From: Stictocephala bisonia
Lineage: Eukaryota; Arthropoda; Insecta; Hemiptera; Membracidae
Direction of reading: 5' to 3'
Length of the DNA stretch: 64,000 nucleotides
NCBI GenBank assembly: GCA_035578905.1
Contig: JAQJVL010000610.1
Coordinates: forward strand, 248,001-312,000
Made by a program: the position numbers and the translations under genes. A model generated the notes under the pieces. That model saw only the letters and a program-made list of their open reading frames with translations. It was not told where the DNA came from and ran no database searches. Shown one piece after another: positions 44,551-59,500 of this stretch (positions within the stretch are counted from its first letter, which is position 1; every line of letters begins with the position of its first letter).

Positions 44551-47500
44551 GTAAATAAAACACAAGTTAGAAAACAGATAAACGTAAAAAAAATTTTAAG
44601 ACCGAATTTTAAATAGTAAATTTACTGGTTTTCTCAAACTGTCATACAGACTATGTTTACCTAGCCTAAAAGAGTGATATATTTGCAAAATAAAATCCAT
44701 GATAATATGTAGGCAGTATCCTAAGACTACAGAGGATAAGGGTTTAGAACAGGGTTTCTCACTAGGATTTCATGATGAGCATTATTGGTTTATTCAAAAC
44801 AATCTAAGCACATATACATATAGTTTTTATGTACACTTATCGGTAAAAAAAACCTAATATATATATATCAAGTAAACCAAATATGTTGTTTTACACTTAT
44901 TTAAAATAATTAATTGGAAGTACCGGTAACAAATAACTGATTTTACTTGTATGCAATTTAATAAATTATTGCAGTTATAAAAAAACTTTAATGGCTGCAA
45001 AAAATAGTGTTAAGGGCTACATGTGGTCCGAGGGCCACGTAGTGTGTACCTCCTGGTTTAGAACATTGAATTCCTTTGATGAATATTTTTAAGATTTACT
45101 AATGAAATTTTAAGAATGTCTAAACATTCTTTGACACCATCAAAGATTTATAGAAGTGATTCTCTTGCAAAAAAAATGCAAGTGTTAGCCATTATTAAAA
45201 GATCATAGTCAAGGTTTACACTAGTTTTGGTTACATTCAGCATGATTAACTTCATCAAGCCAATTTATGTACCGTACTGCTTTGTGCAACATTCTTTTAT
45301 AAACAGACAAACTTAAATTTTGTACTTTTGGAAGTGTTGAATTTTACAGAAACCCGAAGAGGAAGTACCAATACTGGAAGGGAAGTACACTGTCCGAGAG
45401 CCAAGAGATTTGAGGAGTAAGTTTCTGCTGATGATGGAACAGAGAGAAAAGGATAAGGAAGAGAAAGAACGGCAACAGTTGGAGGAAGAAGTGCGGTTAA
45501 GAATTCTGGTGAGTTAAAATACCTAATGGAATAGGTTTCCTGTCTCTTGCTCTGAAGTTAGTTGATACAAGTGAGTTCTGTGCAAGTGTACATGAACCAT
45601 TTGAGAATTAAAATTATAGGACAATTTATATGATTGGGATTATAAAACAAATAACTATTGGCTTATCATCTGTCATTAAAACTGGAAATATGTTGTTCTT
45701 TGCACTATGGTTAGTGCTGGAAAAGCTTCTAATTTAGCCATTATTGAGTCAATGACATATAACATACCACTGAAACAAAGGAGAGTTTCAAGGCATCCTT
45801 AATTGTCCTTATATGAAACTCCTTTTCTTCATATTTCTCAAACCTTATTCAGAAGATAAAAACCTACCTTTTGGTAGACTATTTAAAGTGTGGTGGTTTG
45901 TTTGATATTTATTCAAAGAACTTTGTGGCCATTTCACATGTACCAAAAAGCTTTAATTTAAGGCACTTGTTTTTATCAATTATTTATTATTCTGTCATGA
46001 ACTTCAAAGTCCTACTCTATGCTGATGCAATTAAAATATATCTACATATTGCTGAAACAAGGTAATTAGCTCTTCAATCATGTATTGGTTCGTCTGTAAG
46101 GTTACCCAAGACAAGCACATGTCTCTGAACTTAAAAAAAAAACTTAGTTTCTTTGATTTAAAAAAAGTAAAACTAATCTACTATTCTTCTTTTATCAATG
46201 GCTGTAGAATCAAAAGAAAGTGAGCTGAGCGAGATCTTGCTGTTCTTACAGAATTCAAGTTGATCTTCTCTTAATATTCAAACTTTGTTGTTTCAAAAGC
46301 TATATAGATCATTTAATAGAAATTGCTTGGCATATGCCATTCCTGTTTAACACTTTACAGGTCATAGGTACAAAGTCACCTTGAGTAACAACTGTTATTT
46401 GGAATAGGGTCCAGCCATACATAGATCAGCAATGATAACTGTCCAGAGGTGATTCTTTAATTCATTGAAATGGAAGTTTCTGAAATTATGTGTCCCACTA
46501 GGGAAGCGTAGTGTAAACACAACAGGACCTTAATTTAAATGTTGATAGCTTGCTGGGCTGTGACAAACCTGTTATTTTTTTACAGATTGGTTCATGGTCA
46601 CAGTGGTTCAGTGAAGAGTATTGGCCCAAAGGTTCTGGGTTATATTTTGTACTTAAGATATTCTTACGTTTATCCATACTTTGGAGCATATGACCCAGAA
46701 AATAAGTGTGACATCTTTGTAAATAGGCTTCATAAGTTTGATAATAATTAAATATTGAGAACGATCACTGGAGGCTCTGAGGATGCTGAAAGCAGTATGT
46801 AACTCACGGTTGTGTGACTAAATTTACACTCAGCTAATTTAGCCCCATTTCTCGAGAGTTGTTTGATAGGGCTCAAGGCTGTCTTAAATACTTGAGATTC
46901 CATCAGGCCCGTGTCATTGACTAATGGGAGCATTGGTGGTGTAGGTACAAGAGGGAGCCCCATTTGTAAAAAACAATTAACTTAAGGCTTTAAGTTTCTC
47001 AAGTAGTTGGGGTGGTTGGGTTGGGTCGTACGAACATCGACATTGCTTCTGTTATTTTCTGGGTTTACGACATAGTTTAAAAATAAATGAAAGCATGACT
47101 TAAACTATAGTTATTGGATTTTCCAGAATACTATCTAAGATTGGCTTTACTAATGTGTGTACGTTGATTATAATAATGAAGAATTTAGGATTGTTAGTCA
47201 ATAGAAATTTAGGTGGAAAGATCAACTCACTGAAACATGTAACATAGTGTTTGCTAAGATTCACAGTCTTAAATGTTTTGCTTTTTGCTTAGCACTTGAC
47301 ATGAAAGTAATTTTAGTTAGCACTCTGATTTCTTGTAAATTTCCTGTAAACTCAGGTACGGTACTGATGACGGCGTATTATGGCCTAATCTACCCACACA
47401 TTTCCTACGGGCTGATGTTGTGGAGGTCTTGTCCAAACAATAAATTTTTAAGAGTGTTTAGATTACAAAAACAAGCGATTTGTATAATTGCTCAAATTAA

Positions 47501-50500
47501 TTTAAGAGATTTGTGCAAACCAAATTTCATAGCATTGCAAATTTTAACTTTACAAGCCTCTATGTCATACAAACTACTAAGTATTGTATGTCAAAATGTG
47601 CTCTAACTCGGAGTAGAGACGTAAATAGTTATGAAACTAGAGGCAGGGAGAGCTTCTGAACTGGGAAACACAGAACAGCAACGTACGAGCACATGCCTTA
47701 GCAAGCAGGTGCCCGTTTTATTAACAAAATCCCCCATACAATTAAAAACGCTACGACGAGTCGTTATAAACTCGCCTTAAACGCTTCTTAGCCTCACAGG
47801 TATTTTTTAGTGTAGACAAGTTTTTGGCGTTTAAAACTGGGAGACCTCCCAGTTGGAAAACTGACACCGTTAATGGAAGTGGGCACAATTGGCGAATGAA
47901 TGAGAACACATTGCATGTATGTCTGAATGAGAATACCTTTGTATGTATGAATAAGAAAATTGTAGTATAATATAATTATAATGTTTTAAACAAATATTGC
48001 AATACAATTTATATTGTTAACGCAATAAAGATTTGATTTGATAGTCCAGTGAAATTGGACCCAAAAGAAGAGGTAGCTGGAAATACATGCCAGAAAGCTG
48101 TAAATTGTTTCAAAACTTTCATTTAGGCTTGAAATGAAGTGATCTGTGTTTGTACCATCTGATATGGTGAGTTTATCTTTTGGCAGCCAAAATCTTTGAA
48201 ATTTTAAATTTTTTTCAGTTTTTCACTTATAACTTCTGAACAACGCAGCCTAATAAAACCTTTACTGTTAGACAAATTAAAGAACATGAAATACAAGAGA
48301 TAATATTAGCTAGCTGAATCCTCAAATTAGTGTGTAAATCAAAGGCTGTTTTTGGAATTTAATGTAAAAATACTTGAAATTAATCAAATTTTTAAAATAT
48401 GATACTCTTTTTACTTAAATTACCTACAACCTTTTTATCACCAGAACCTTTTAATAGGATTAGTAGTTTGGGCGCTACAGATGGCTGAATGTCGATGAGT
48501 GGTAAATTTTAACCAAAATGGACAAACTTGAAGTTTTTCATCTGACGATTATGACCATATAAATTTGTTGTATTTTAAAGCTAGAGACATTAATTGACGC
48601 AACATTTAACTTTCTTTGATTTGTCTTACGGTAAAGGTTTCATGAGTATGTCTTGTTTATGAGTTGTAAGTGAAAGACTAAAAAAATGATTGATCTTTTC
48701 AACGATTTTGGCTGCCAAAAGTTGTAATGTGTCTGACAACTTACATTACAACTACGTCATAAATCAGCTGTTGACGGCGGCACTTTTTCAGCACTGATAT
48801 CAATTTTCACTTATGAAATGAAGGTAAGTTGGGAAATACTTGAAATACCTTGTTCCCGTTTACAATTTTAGGACTTAAATATATAAAAACACTCTTTTAT
48901 ATAAATGCAATGTTCTGTAAAAATTTCAAGTGAATCAATTCACTACTTTACAGGTTTTATCCAAACAAACATATGGAAGTTTTATATAAATAAAATAAGA
49001 AATTTGATTTACTGTACATTTTTATTTGTTTGTAATGTTCGCTATTTTTTGCCATATGTTAATCCTTTGATGACATGACATTAGGAGTTGGAGAAGCCAG
49101 CCCATGACCCATTGTACTGGTGGGGTGTGCACAGCTGGGTGATGCTACTACCAGGTAAAATGGATGTGAACTCTGTCATATTCATTCATCCTGGGTCTGG
49201 GGTGGCCACTTCGCCACAGGACCCACTTTACTTGGGCATTGAAAGTGTTTGGAACCACAAGAATTACTGGGTCAACGTACAAACCTGTGGTGGATGCAAG
49301 GTACCATTCAATATTAAGAATGTACAGATTCTAATTTTAAAAGATGTATTCATTTTGGGACTGTCTCTAAATTACGTAACAATAAAATCAGAGTTTTCTT
49401 CCCTTGTGTAACAGATTTGTAACGCTAATATTAAAACCTCCCTCAAAATTATGTAACAATGTCACCAAACTCCCTCCAATTTTTGTCCTCCACTTTCTTG
49501 CATGTTTTGATTTATGTTAAAGTCATTGTTTAGATTTTGTTCTGTTTGTTTACTAATGAGGGGAGAATATATTACCAACTTTAAAATCTTGTTGAAAAAC
49601 TTTGTATTTTGGGGAACCTATCAAATTTTGTTAATAAATTGTTGTAGTTTAACAGTTACGTTACATAGTTTAGAAACCCCCCACCTTCCCCATAATGGTG
49701 CATATTGCTGCCGAATAATCCCTCACCCCTTTCAGGCATTACGTAATTTAGGGATGGCCCCTTTAAATATGAAATGTGTTGGAAAATTTATATGATAGCT
49801 GAATATTCCTACTGACTCTACAGCCTGTTGAATATAAGAATTCTCTGCAAGGAGTGTGCATAAAAAAGTTGTTATATTTATAATTCACAAACAGACTGTT
49901 AATCATCACAGATGGTAATGCAATTGTGGAGGAGCGGCAATATAAAAAATATTAAAATTTGAAGTATTTGATTAATAATAAAGTATTTAAGTATAATTTA
50001 AATGTTGCTAAAATATCACAGTCAATATCAACACATACTAAATAATTAATAAAATATCATTGATAAAATATAGAAAACGTAAAACTATGCACGTTGTCGA
50101 CTGCCGTACCAAATAGCTGATACTCCATTCATGCCAAACTCTGCAGCCTGGCGGGCGGCGCCCAAACACTTATTACATTCGCAGATACACCTGCACTCTC
50201 CCACTACTGTCTCTCCTATCCTTTAGCATTGCTAGTGGCGGGTGCTTCAGCAAGAGTCCTACGTACTGACCAACCTGAAAACATTTGTTTTGGTTTATAT
50301 CACTCATTAAAAATATATTGAGTGCTTATGTCCATTGAGTCTTATTATAAGTTCTGTAGTCTGTAAGGTATTTATAGACAAAATTTGTTGTTGTAATTGT
50401 ATTGGAGGGGCTCCACCCTAGAGCCCTTATGGGAGGGGCTCCACCCTAGAGCCCTTATAGGAGGGGCTCCACCCTAGAGCCCTTATGGGCTCCACCCTAG

Positions 50501-53500
50501 AGCCCTTATGGGCTCCACCCTAGAGCCCTTAAGGACGAGCTGCTACTGATCATCACTACCTAAAAAAAACACAAAACCTAGAAAATCTAAAATTTCTTAC
50601 CTACAATATATTCTTTAAATTGTTTATTTGTGTAATCATACTGGGTATAATGGAACACATTTAAGGGTGTTTCAGAGGGATTAATGTTTAAATATAGTAT
50701 ATCTATAAGAACAATTTGTTCGATATGTTAGGAACTAAAATTCTTATGAAGATAAATGTTGCTGTGTCCATTTTAACTTGAATGGTTGATTGCACCAGAC
50801 TGAGGTTTAGGAAAAAGCCTATATGGTAAAACGTAACAAATAGGCTTTAGATTAGGCTAAAGGGCACTAGGCCAGGATGGATATAGGAATTAGTATATTA
50901 GAAGAGATAGAACATCAGTAAACTTTCCTTAGAAGACAAGTCGACACCTCAGTCGTAGTAAACAAATACAATAAAATAACATGTTGCACAAATGTTCTGT
51001 GCCACTGGCATTTTCCTCAGGTGAGTAGAGAGAGGGAGTGCAGTCCAACGAAAAAATCCAGTCTAGTTGGAAGCTAAGTCAGTGTCCCTCTCTACTCATC
51101 CGAGGAAAGTGCCAGTGGCATATAAAATTTGTGCAACGTGTGATTTTATTGTTTTCTCTATTGTGGTGTTAGTGGCTTGTCTCCTAAGGTAAGATTGCTG
51201 ATATCCTATCTCTGATATACTATAAGTTATAAAAAACTCTTTAAAACTTAAAAACCCTTCCAATTCTAAATAGAAATTATACAAATTTTCAGGAAGAAAT
51301 TAATTTTAAAAAATCATTATTTTTTCATTAAATTAAATTTTATTAAATACAAATGATAGAAATGGTGAATAAAAAATAACAGAATGACTAAAATGTGAAT
51401 AATCATACTTTTTAATTTTGAATTTGCAAACAAAGAAGGGCATATGCCAGAATTTTAAGGAGATTTGACGGGAAAGCAGGCTTCTCTTGTTTTGAGTCCA
51501 CTTCTCACATAGTCACTAAAAGGTCATAATTAGTCATGATATTGTTGTGATCACATTTGAAGGTATTCTGAGCTGTAACATTGATTGTGTAGTCTTATTA
51601 CTAGTATTTTATACATGACCTAACCTTATCCTTTTTGTTAATAACAGATAGATAAGGTTATTAACAAAGTTATCCATAGGATAAAACACCTATTGACTTT
51701 TTATTGTATTATGTTACCTATGGACAAATGTAATTTAAAGACATAAATGTCACAGTTACATTTTTCTTTAAAATTGTCTTTCATTCAATTTTAAAGACAA
51801 ATATAAAAAAAAGTCTTTCTATATTTTTGTATTGGTTTGACTTGCAACAAAATGTATCAAACATCTATGATAAAGAATCTGAATCCCACCTTTCTACCAG
51901 TAGGAGTTATTACCAGGCTATGACTTTAATGCAATTCATTTGTAGTGTCAAGAGACCATTTCCCTGTAATCTGTTTAACTTTTGTTTGGAAGTTAAAAAC
52001 CATCTGTTTGCCCAAAAATATTCTTCACGGGTATAGCTCCTGGTTCTTATATGGCTTTAAATTGACCATTGTTGCTGCTACAATAAAAGAATTTCTTTCA
52101 AAATCTCTGAGGAACCGATAGACGACAATTACTATTTCCAATATCCATTCCATCCTCTATAAATTACTGAGGGAGCATGACAATTGAACTTCAGAGGATT
52201 TAAAAACTGTACTATATTTAACCCTGTGTTAAATCAGAGCGGTCTAAGGAGTTTAACTTTGGCTAGGTACTACGCTAAGGATCATCAGTTCGAATCCAGC
52301 TGTGGTTGGTACTTTTTCCCGTGTAACTTAATAGGGGTATGTGGCATAAACCAGCTGAGAGCTCTGGTGGGCGTTGGAAGTTGACGACAGTGTTTCTATA
52401 ATTGTTGCACGGAACAACTAACAGGTGTTTTGAAAATTTTATTAGTAGTAAGAAGAGGAGGACTCATTTTTCATTTTTTTAAATTTTGCTGCTTTAAAAA
52501 AATATATTTAGAATTAAATTGTAAAGAACAATAAAGGACTTATAAATAACTCATTATATATATCTTGACATATAAAAAGAGCATGCAAAAACATTAAAAT
52601 TATAAAATAAAAATTAGCATACATAAAAATAATTCACACTTGGAAGTCATAAATATACAGTGAAACGTTTATAAAGATCATTTTACAACAGTTTTATTTT
52701 ACATAACCTTTTTTCATAAAACTGTAGAACTTAGAATTGTTTTTGATATTGCAGTGCTGAAGCTTTCAGAGTTTTATGTAGTAGGCTTCTTTTATTAATG
52801 AACTAATTATTTTGAAGTTAAGTTGGAGGGCATTTTAGCCAGGAATTATATAATTGGAGTTATGGGTAGATAGTTCGCAAACTTAATAAGTCATCTAGAC
52901 ACTAACACAAGATTCTAAAACAAATAAAGTACAAATTGTCCATGTTAATTATATATTTTACACAAAGGAAATATTAACCAGAAATTTTTATTTTGTGGTA
53001 ATTTAAAATGTGTTACAAGTTTTGTGAGAGGTGGACTTATCTACTCAGGTAAGTTTGCTGATTTCTTTTCTATTAATTAATTAAATTATTGTTTTTACAC
53101 ACTTTGTAAAAGATCTTTGAACAATTCTTAACTTTTATTGTACAAAAATGTTACCTTGCCTTTCTTGACCTCATTTATCATCTTGTTTTATACATTTTAA
53201 TTTAAGATGATATAATAATGTAATATGATATCAGGGATTGGTATGTTGCAGGATCTCCAGTATGACCTGAGAGATACTTCCTGTTGGGAGCACCTTCTAC
53301 CTGGGGAGCCTTGGGAGTGGCAAGAAATCGGGAAGGATATTGACTTTGACCAGAGAGATAACATCCTTCTTGAGAAACATCTAGACATGCCAACATCGTG
53401 GGTCATGCGGCTGGAAATACCTCATCACAGTGAGTGAGATAGAGAGAGAAAGAGAGGGGGGGGAGAGAGAGAGAGAGAGAGGATGTTAAACAATTTCATA

Positions 53501-56500
53501 TCAATACCAGCAGTTTGCCTATTCTTCACTGTGACAAATATAAAAATTAAACCAGTGAATATTAAAAACAACCAATCTTTGAAGTATACATTCCTAGTAA
53601 TATTTATAACTAAGAGAGACAACAATTAATTGATCAAACTATTACAAGCTGATGTCTCAAACTATTACTAAGGGACAACCCTGCACGCTATGCGTTCCAA
53701 CCCCGTCCTGTGACATATTAAACTTTTGACTATAGTTAAAATTGTAAAACGTAAAATCACAAAATTAAATTTATTTAGATTACCTTTTACGTAACAGTTC
53801 TTCAATTACATTACTACTATGTACATTTCAAAGCATAAAAAGCTTCATCATCAGGCTTCCAAAAACGTCACTGTGTAAAACATTAAAATTATAAAACATT
53901 TAAACACATTAAAACACAAGTACAAAACATTTGCCGGCTGGCGATAGACACCAACTAATGACTAAGTTGGATGCCTGATGATGAAGCTTTATATGCTAAG
54001 AAATGTACATAACAGTAATGTAATTGAAGAACTGTTACGACAGAAAAAGGTAATCTAAACCAGTATTATTTCTATAATATAACAGTTCTGGAGGCTAATA
54101 AAACAAAATGAATAAATTTATTTACAGTATCTCATTTACTTGTGTTGCTACCTATTTATTAGTATAAACACCCAAATAGTATATTGCTTAGCCTATTTCA
54201 AACGTGTTCATTTCACTTGTTTCTGTTCAACGGCTGAAGATTAATTTAAAAAAAAATAATATAACTGCATTAGATTAACCATTGAAACCTTCAAGTCCAA
54301 AAGAGTAGGAGCCCTACAATCAAATGTGAAAAAAACCATGCTTATAACCTTCCCTGTTGAACAGCTGTTAATTTTTGATTAATTTAAATATCTCTCGATG
54401 TTACGGCCATAAAACGTACTTTGAGAGCGTCCCAAACCCTCTAGGGTAAAAACATTGAAGAATTAAAACCTTATTGCACAAGTAGGAACAAAGGCAAATT
54501 TTTTACACTTCTACCATTTAAATTGGCCAAGACATAAGGGACAAGTAGCGTTGAAAAAAAAAAAAGAAAAAAAAACAAAACGGTTCCACGTATTATATAT
54601 AAGGTTATAAATAAACAAGCAATCTTTGAATTATCCTAGTAATTATTCTAACTAAGAGAGACTGTAATAGTTTGAGCGTTGAAAAAAAAAGAATAAAACG
54701 GTTCCACGTATTATATATAAGGTTATAAATAAACAAGCAATCTTTGAATTATTCTAGTAATTATTTTAACTAAGAGAGACTGTAATAGTTTGATGAATTA
54801 ATTGTAGACTTGCAAATTGAAGAATTGTTCCGATTGGCATAATTTTCCCCCATATTAAACACTAAAAAATCAAAACTTTGAAAATTATCAGTTTGATTCC
54901 CAAATATGTTATTTTACCATAGCTCAAAAACTAGTCAAGTTGGAGACAAGCAACTTTTACTCATATATTTTAAATTGTAATTTACATCTTTCCTGAAAAT
55001 TTAATCAAAATTGTTAGAGTCGTTTTTGAGAAAATTCCATATTTGTATGTTTTTCCCATAAAATAAAAAAAATTAAATAAAAAAAAGTTACAAAAAGTCT
55101 GGAGATATTGGCTAAATACACCTACATACCAAATTTGAACATGATAGAATACAGCAATTGGTATTCTAAAAAAAAGATGAAACCAGTAATATTGCTTATT
55201 CTTTAACCATTTAAACACTAACTAGTTAAGAAATTGCAAGATAGTCATTTTCTGTTTTTGTATGATAAATAGTTTAATGTTTTATTTGATCTTTAATTCG
55301 ACAGTTCAGTTCTATTATCGAAATTCAGATGATTGTTTATAAAAATTAGTTTTATGTATCTTCTTCTTCTTTGTCTTTGCCTTTTCCCACGTCACGTAGG
55401 GTCGGCATTACAACTCCGGATCCTCCTCCTCCACAGCTGTCTATCCAGGGCTTCTTCCTTCCTCCATCCCTTTTCCCTCAAGTCACATGACACCTTGTCC
55501 TTCCATCTCATTTCTGGTCTCCCTCTCTTCCTCCGCCCCTCGACCTCCAAGTCTCCAACCCTTCTCCCCACATAGTTCTCCCCTCTTCTACGTATGTGCC
55601 CATACCACCTCAGTCTACCTTCTTGAATTTTCTTCCCTAAGGGTCCCACTCCAACTGTTCCTCTGATGTAATCATTTTTTATTCTATCCTTCCTTGTAAC
55701 TCCACTCATCCACCTCAGCATTATCATTTCCGCCACTTCCATCCTTCTCTCTTGCGCCTTCTTTATCGGCCAAGTCTCTGCACTATACAGCATTGCAGGC
55801 CTCACCACAGATTTATACAACTTTCCTTTCCTCCTGGCGCCAACCCTCCTATCACACAACACTCCACTCATTTTCTTCCAATTCATCCATCCACTATTAA
55901 TCCTATGCTGTATTTCCGCCTCCAGTCCTCCATCACTCTGGATGTACGAACCCAGGTATTTGAACTTCCCTACCCGTGGCAGCTCTTCCCCTTGTATGTC
56001 AACCCTTAGCCCCTGTGTTTCTTCCATACTCATGTATTCCGTTTTCGCTCTGCTGATCCTCATTCCTCTTTCTTCCAACACCTTCCTCCACTCTTCCAGT
56101 CTCACTTGAAGTATCTCCTGGGTTCTCTCACAGATCACCACATCATCTGCAAACATCATGCTCCATGGCGCTTCTCTCTTTACTCCATTTACCATACAGT
56201 CCATTACCAGGTCAAAGAGGTACGGACTGAGAACCGACCCTTGGTGTAGCCCTACTCTCACTGGGAAGTCTTTAGTGGTACCCACACTGGTCCTTACTTG
56301 CGTCATTACTCCTTCATACATCCCCTTTACCACTCTCACATACTTCTCGGGTATGCCTTTACATCTCATACTTCTCCATACCTCCTGCCTGGGCACTCTA
56401 TCATAAGCCTTTTCTAAGTCAATAAAAGTCATATGAAGGTTAGCCCGCACCTCTCTGTGCCTTTCCATCAATTGTCGCAGTGCAAATATTGCGTCCGTTG

Positions 56501-59500
56501 TTCCCCTTCCTGGCATAAATCCAAACTGTTCTTCACACACTTCACTCTCCTCACGCAATCTACCCTCAATGATCCTCTCCCATATCTTCATTGTGTGGGA
56601 CATCAACTTTATCCCTCTATAATTTCCACAATCTTGGATATCGCCTTTTCCCTTGTATATGGGAATAAGTATACTCTTTGTCCACTCATGTGGTATTTTT
56701 TCCCTTTGCCAAATCTTCCTCATCAGATCCCAAAGCACATCAATGCCCCGTTCACCCAGACACTTCCATGCTTCCACTGGTATTTGGTCTGCACCAACTG
56801 TCTTTCCATTTTTCATCTTCCTCATCGCCCACTCCACCTCTTCTCTACTTATCATCACAGTCATTCCCTCATTTGCTTCTCCGTCCTCATACTTCTCCCT
56901 CTGATTTTCCTCATTTAGTAGTTCCTCAAAGTATTCCAACCACCTTCCTAGTATTTTTTCCTGATCATAAAGTACCACTCCTGAACCATCCTTCATCTGT
57001 TTAATCGATGTCATGTCCTTACGTGATTTGTCCTTTGCTTTCGCAATCCTTATTAGTTGCCTGTCATCTTGGTTTCTTTCCAGATCTTCGTATGCCTCCT
57101 CCATGGCCCTCGCTTTTGCCTTCGCAACAGCCCGCTTTGCCTTCTTCTTTGCAATCTTAAAGGCTTCCTTTTCTTCCTGTCCTCCCCTCAGATCCCATTG
57201 CTTCTTTGCCTCCCTCTTCAGTTTCACCCCTCTCTGAACCTCCTCGCTCCACCACCACGCTTCCTTGTCCTGTGGTGGTCCCTTTCCAGACGTTCTGCCT
57301 AGCACTTCTTCTCCATATCTCCTTATAACCTCTCCATTTATGTTCCACCACTCTTGTACATCCTCCGGCAATCTCAGCTCACGCAGCACCTTTTCCCTAA
57401 ATTCTTCCTGAAGACTCTCCTCTTTGAGCTTCCACCACTTAATCCTTCTTTCTCCATAACTTTTGAATTTCCTGACTTTCCTTACCCCCATCTCACAGTC
57501 AGCTACTACCAGCCTATGTTGGGCTGCTACACTTTCGTTTGGTATGACCTTGGTGTTCTTTATTTCCTTTCTATGTCTCCTCCTACACAGGATGTAATCT
57601 ATCTGGCTTCTCTGTTCACCACTCTTAAAAGTTACGAGTTGTTCTCTTCTTCGTTCGAAAATGGTATTTGAAATTACCATATCAAAAGCCACTGCATACT
57701 CCACAATCCTCTCTCCTTCTGCATTCCTTTCGCCATAGCTCCATCCCCCATGTACTCCATCCTCCCCACTTCTTCTCCCGCCTACATGTCCATTCAAATC
57801 TCCCCCAATTATGACCCTTTCATGTATTAGTTTTATGTATATTTGAGTATTAAATGCTTTACAGTTGCATTATGAAATTATGTGGTGAGAGCAAATAATA
57901 TAATTTTAATAATAATATTAATATAAGAAGAATGCACATACAATAAACAAACAAAATTTGAGGACCAGTCATAATTAAACTTAATTCATTATTTGGCACT
58001 ACTATAATTATCTTGACCAATTTATTAAGAATACTGTTTGAATTTCTTAGAACAATACTCTTTTGTAGCATGTTTATACATTTAAATAATAACAAAATTG
58101 CCTATCTGAAAGGATATGAACAGCGCTATCCATTGGGCCAGAAGAGCACTAAATTCAAGAAGGCATATGTGGAACAGTATGCACCATACCTCCATGAAGA
58201 CGGACTGGTATGTCGAGTGACCACATACGAGGACTATGAGTGTGAGGTGCCCCAAGTAGTGTACGAGATGTTTCAGAACAGAGAGGACTGCTTGACTCGC
58301 ATCATCCGTTACATCAGCCCGGAGACAATCATCAACGAGTACAAGAAGGGCAGGGAGGATGCTCTAATGAGTAAGTCTAATGTTGTATAGATAAAACTGT
58401 TAAAACTAGCCCATTTAGTTAATCGCAATCCTGAAGCTATATCAAGCTCTGAGCACGTAGTCTAACTACAGAGCAGCAGTTTGCTCCAGGCACCTGACAT
58501 AAAAGGGCGCAACTGGAAAGATGACTTTGGGCAAAAAATGAAAATACTGATAAATATTTTGACAAAAATTATAGTTCTGAGATTTTATTATATTCCTGAC
58601 TGTATATATTGTATGCACATTTGGTTCATCATGGGCTTCGCCCCTAACCCCATTTTCTTCTCCTATTGGTCTCTTCATTAGGTTATAAGTCTGTCATTTC
58701 TCTAAGTTGTCCAGTATGTAAATACACTGTATCTTAGTGACTCAATTTTCACAAATTTCATTATTTTGGCCATTATAAGAATTGTATAAAAATCCTAGAT
58801 TTTAAATGATAATTAAACTTGTTAATAACTGTGACGTATGTCTCTTAATCTATTGTAACTAATTTAAAATTTAGTAATAATGTACAAACAATGTTAAAGT
58901 TTGAACAAAAAGTCAATGTTCAAGTTTTTTTGTACGCAAATAAGAATGCATACAGATATAATACCTGTAGAAAATAAGTATAAGAATTTGAAATAAGCCA
59001 CCCTAAACAATGTATTTCTATGATTTATGCAAAATCAATAAATACTTTGAAACATCAATATTGATTGATCTAATTTGGTATAAAACTGTCAAGCTAACTG
59101 TTTTTTTGCGGGTACCATTTTCATTTGATTGACTGTCATATGTCGAAAAAACTCGACTAGTAGAGAAGGGAGAGAGAGAGCTTGGAACCAAACTTCTCCA
59201 GTCGCCTTAAATCTAGTTATGGTACTGACAAATATTTTTTACAAATAGTTGTGAATGAATAAAATGTAGTCTTTAATACTAAATAAAGACCACATGAATT
59301 TTTTGAATCGTTAAATTTAACCAAAATATTGATTGATCTATTTAGAAAATATATTTAGAAAAATAAGTGCACTTGTCACAATCGTACACAATGGTTGGTG
59401 TCGCTGGTACCTCTTTGGGTTGGTTTAATAGGTCCACTTAACACTAGTGTACACAATTTTTGGTGCCACTGGCACCTCATTGGGTTGGTTTAATAGGTGC

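Noticed and set aside
50110..50280. Minus-strand stretch reading LLLKHPPLAMLKDRR
   Set aside because: Looks protein-like over about 30 residues, but I cannot assign it to a family and no splice sites frame it. Noted only as a possible element fragment.
52225..52300. A functional Leu/Ser-type tRNA
   Set aside because: A- and B-box words are present, but acceptor and anticodon stems do not pair convincingly, and SINE-like sequence follows.
55333..57671. Numerous + strand frames opposite the RTE element
   Set aside because: They are shadows of the minus-strand RT frame, rich in Ser, Pro and Leu as expected for the complement.
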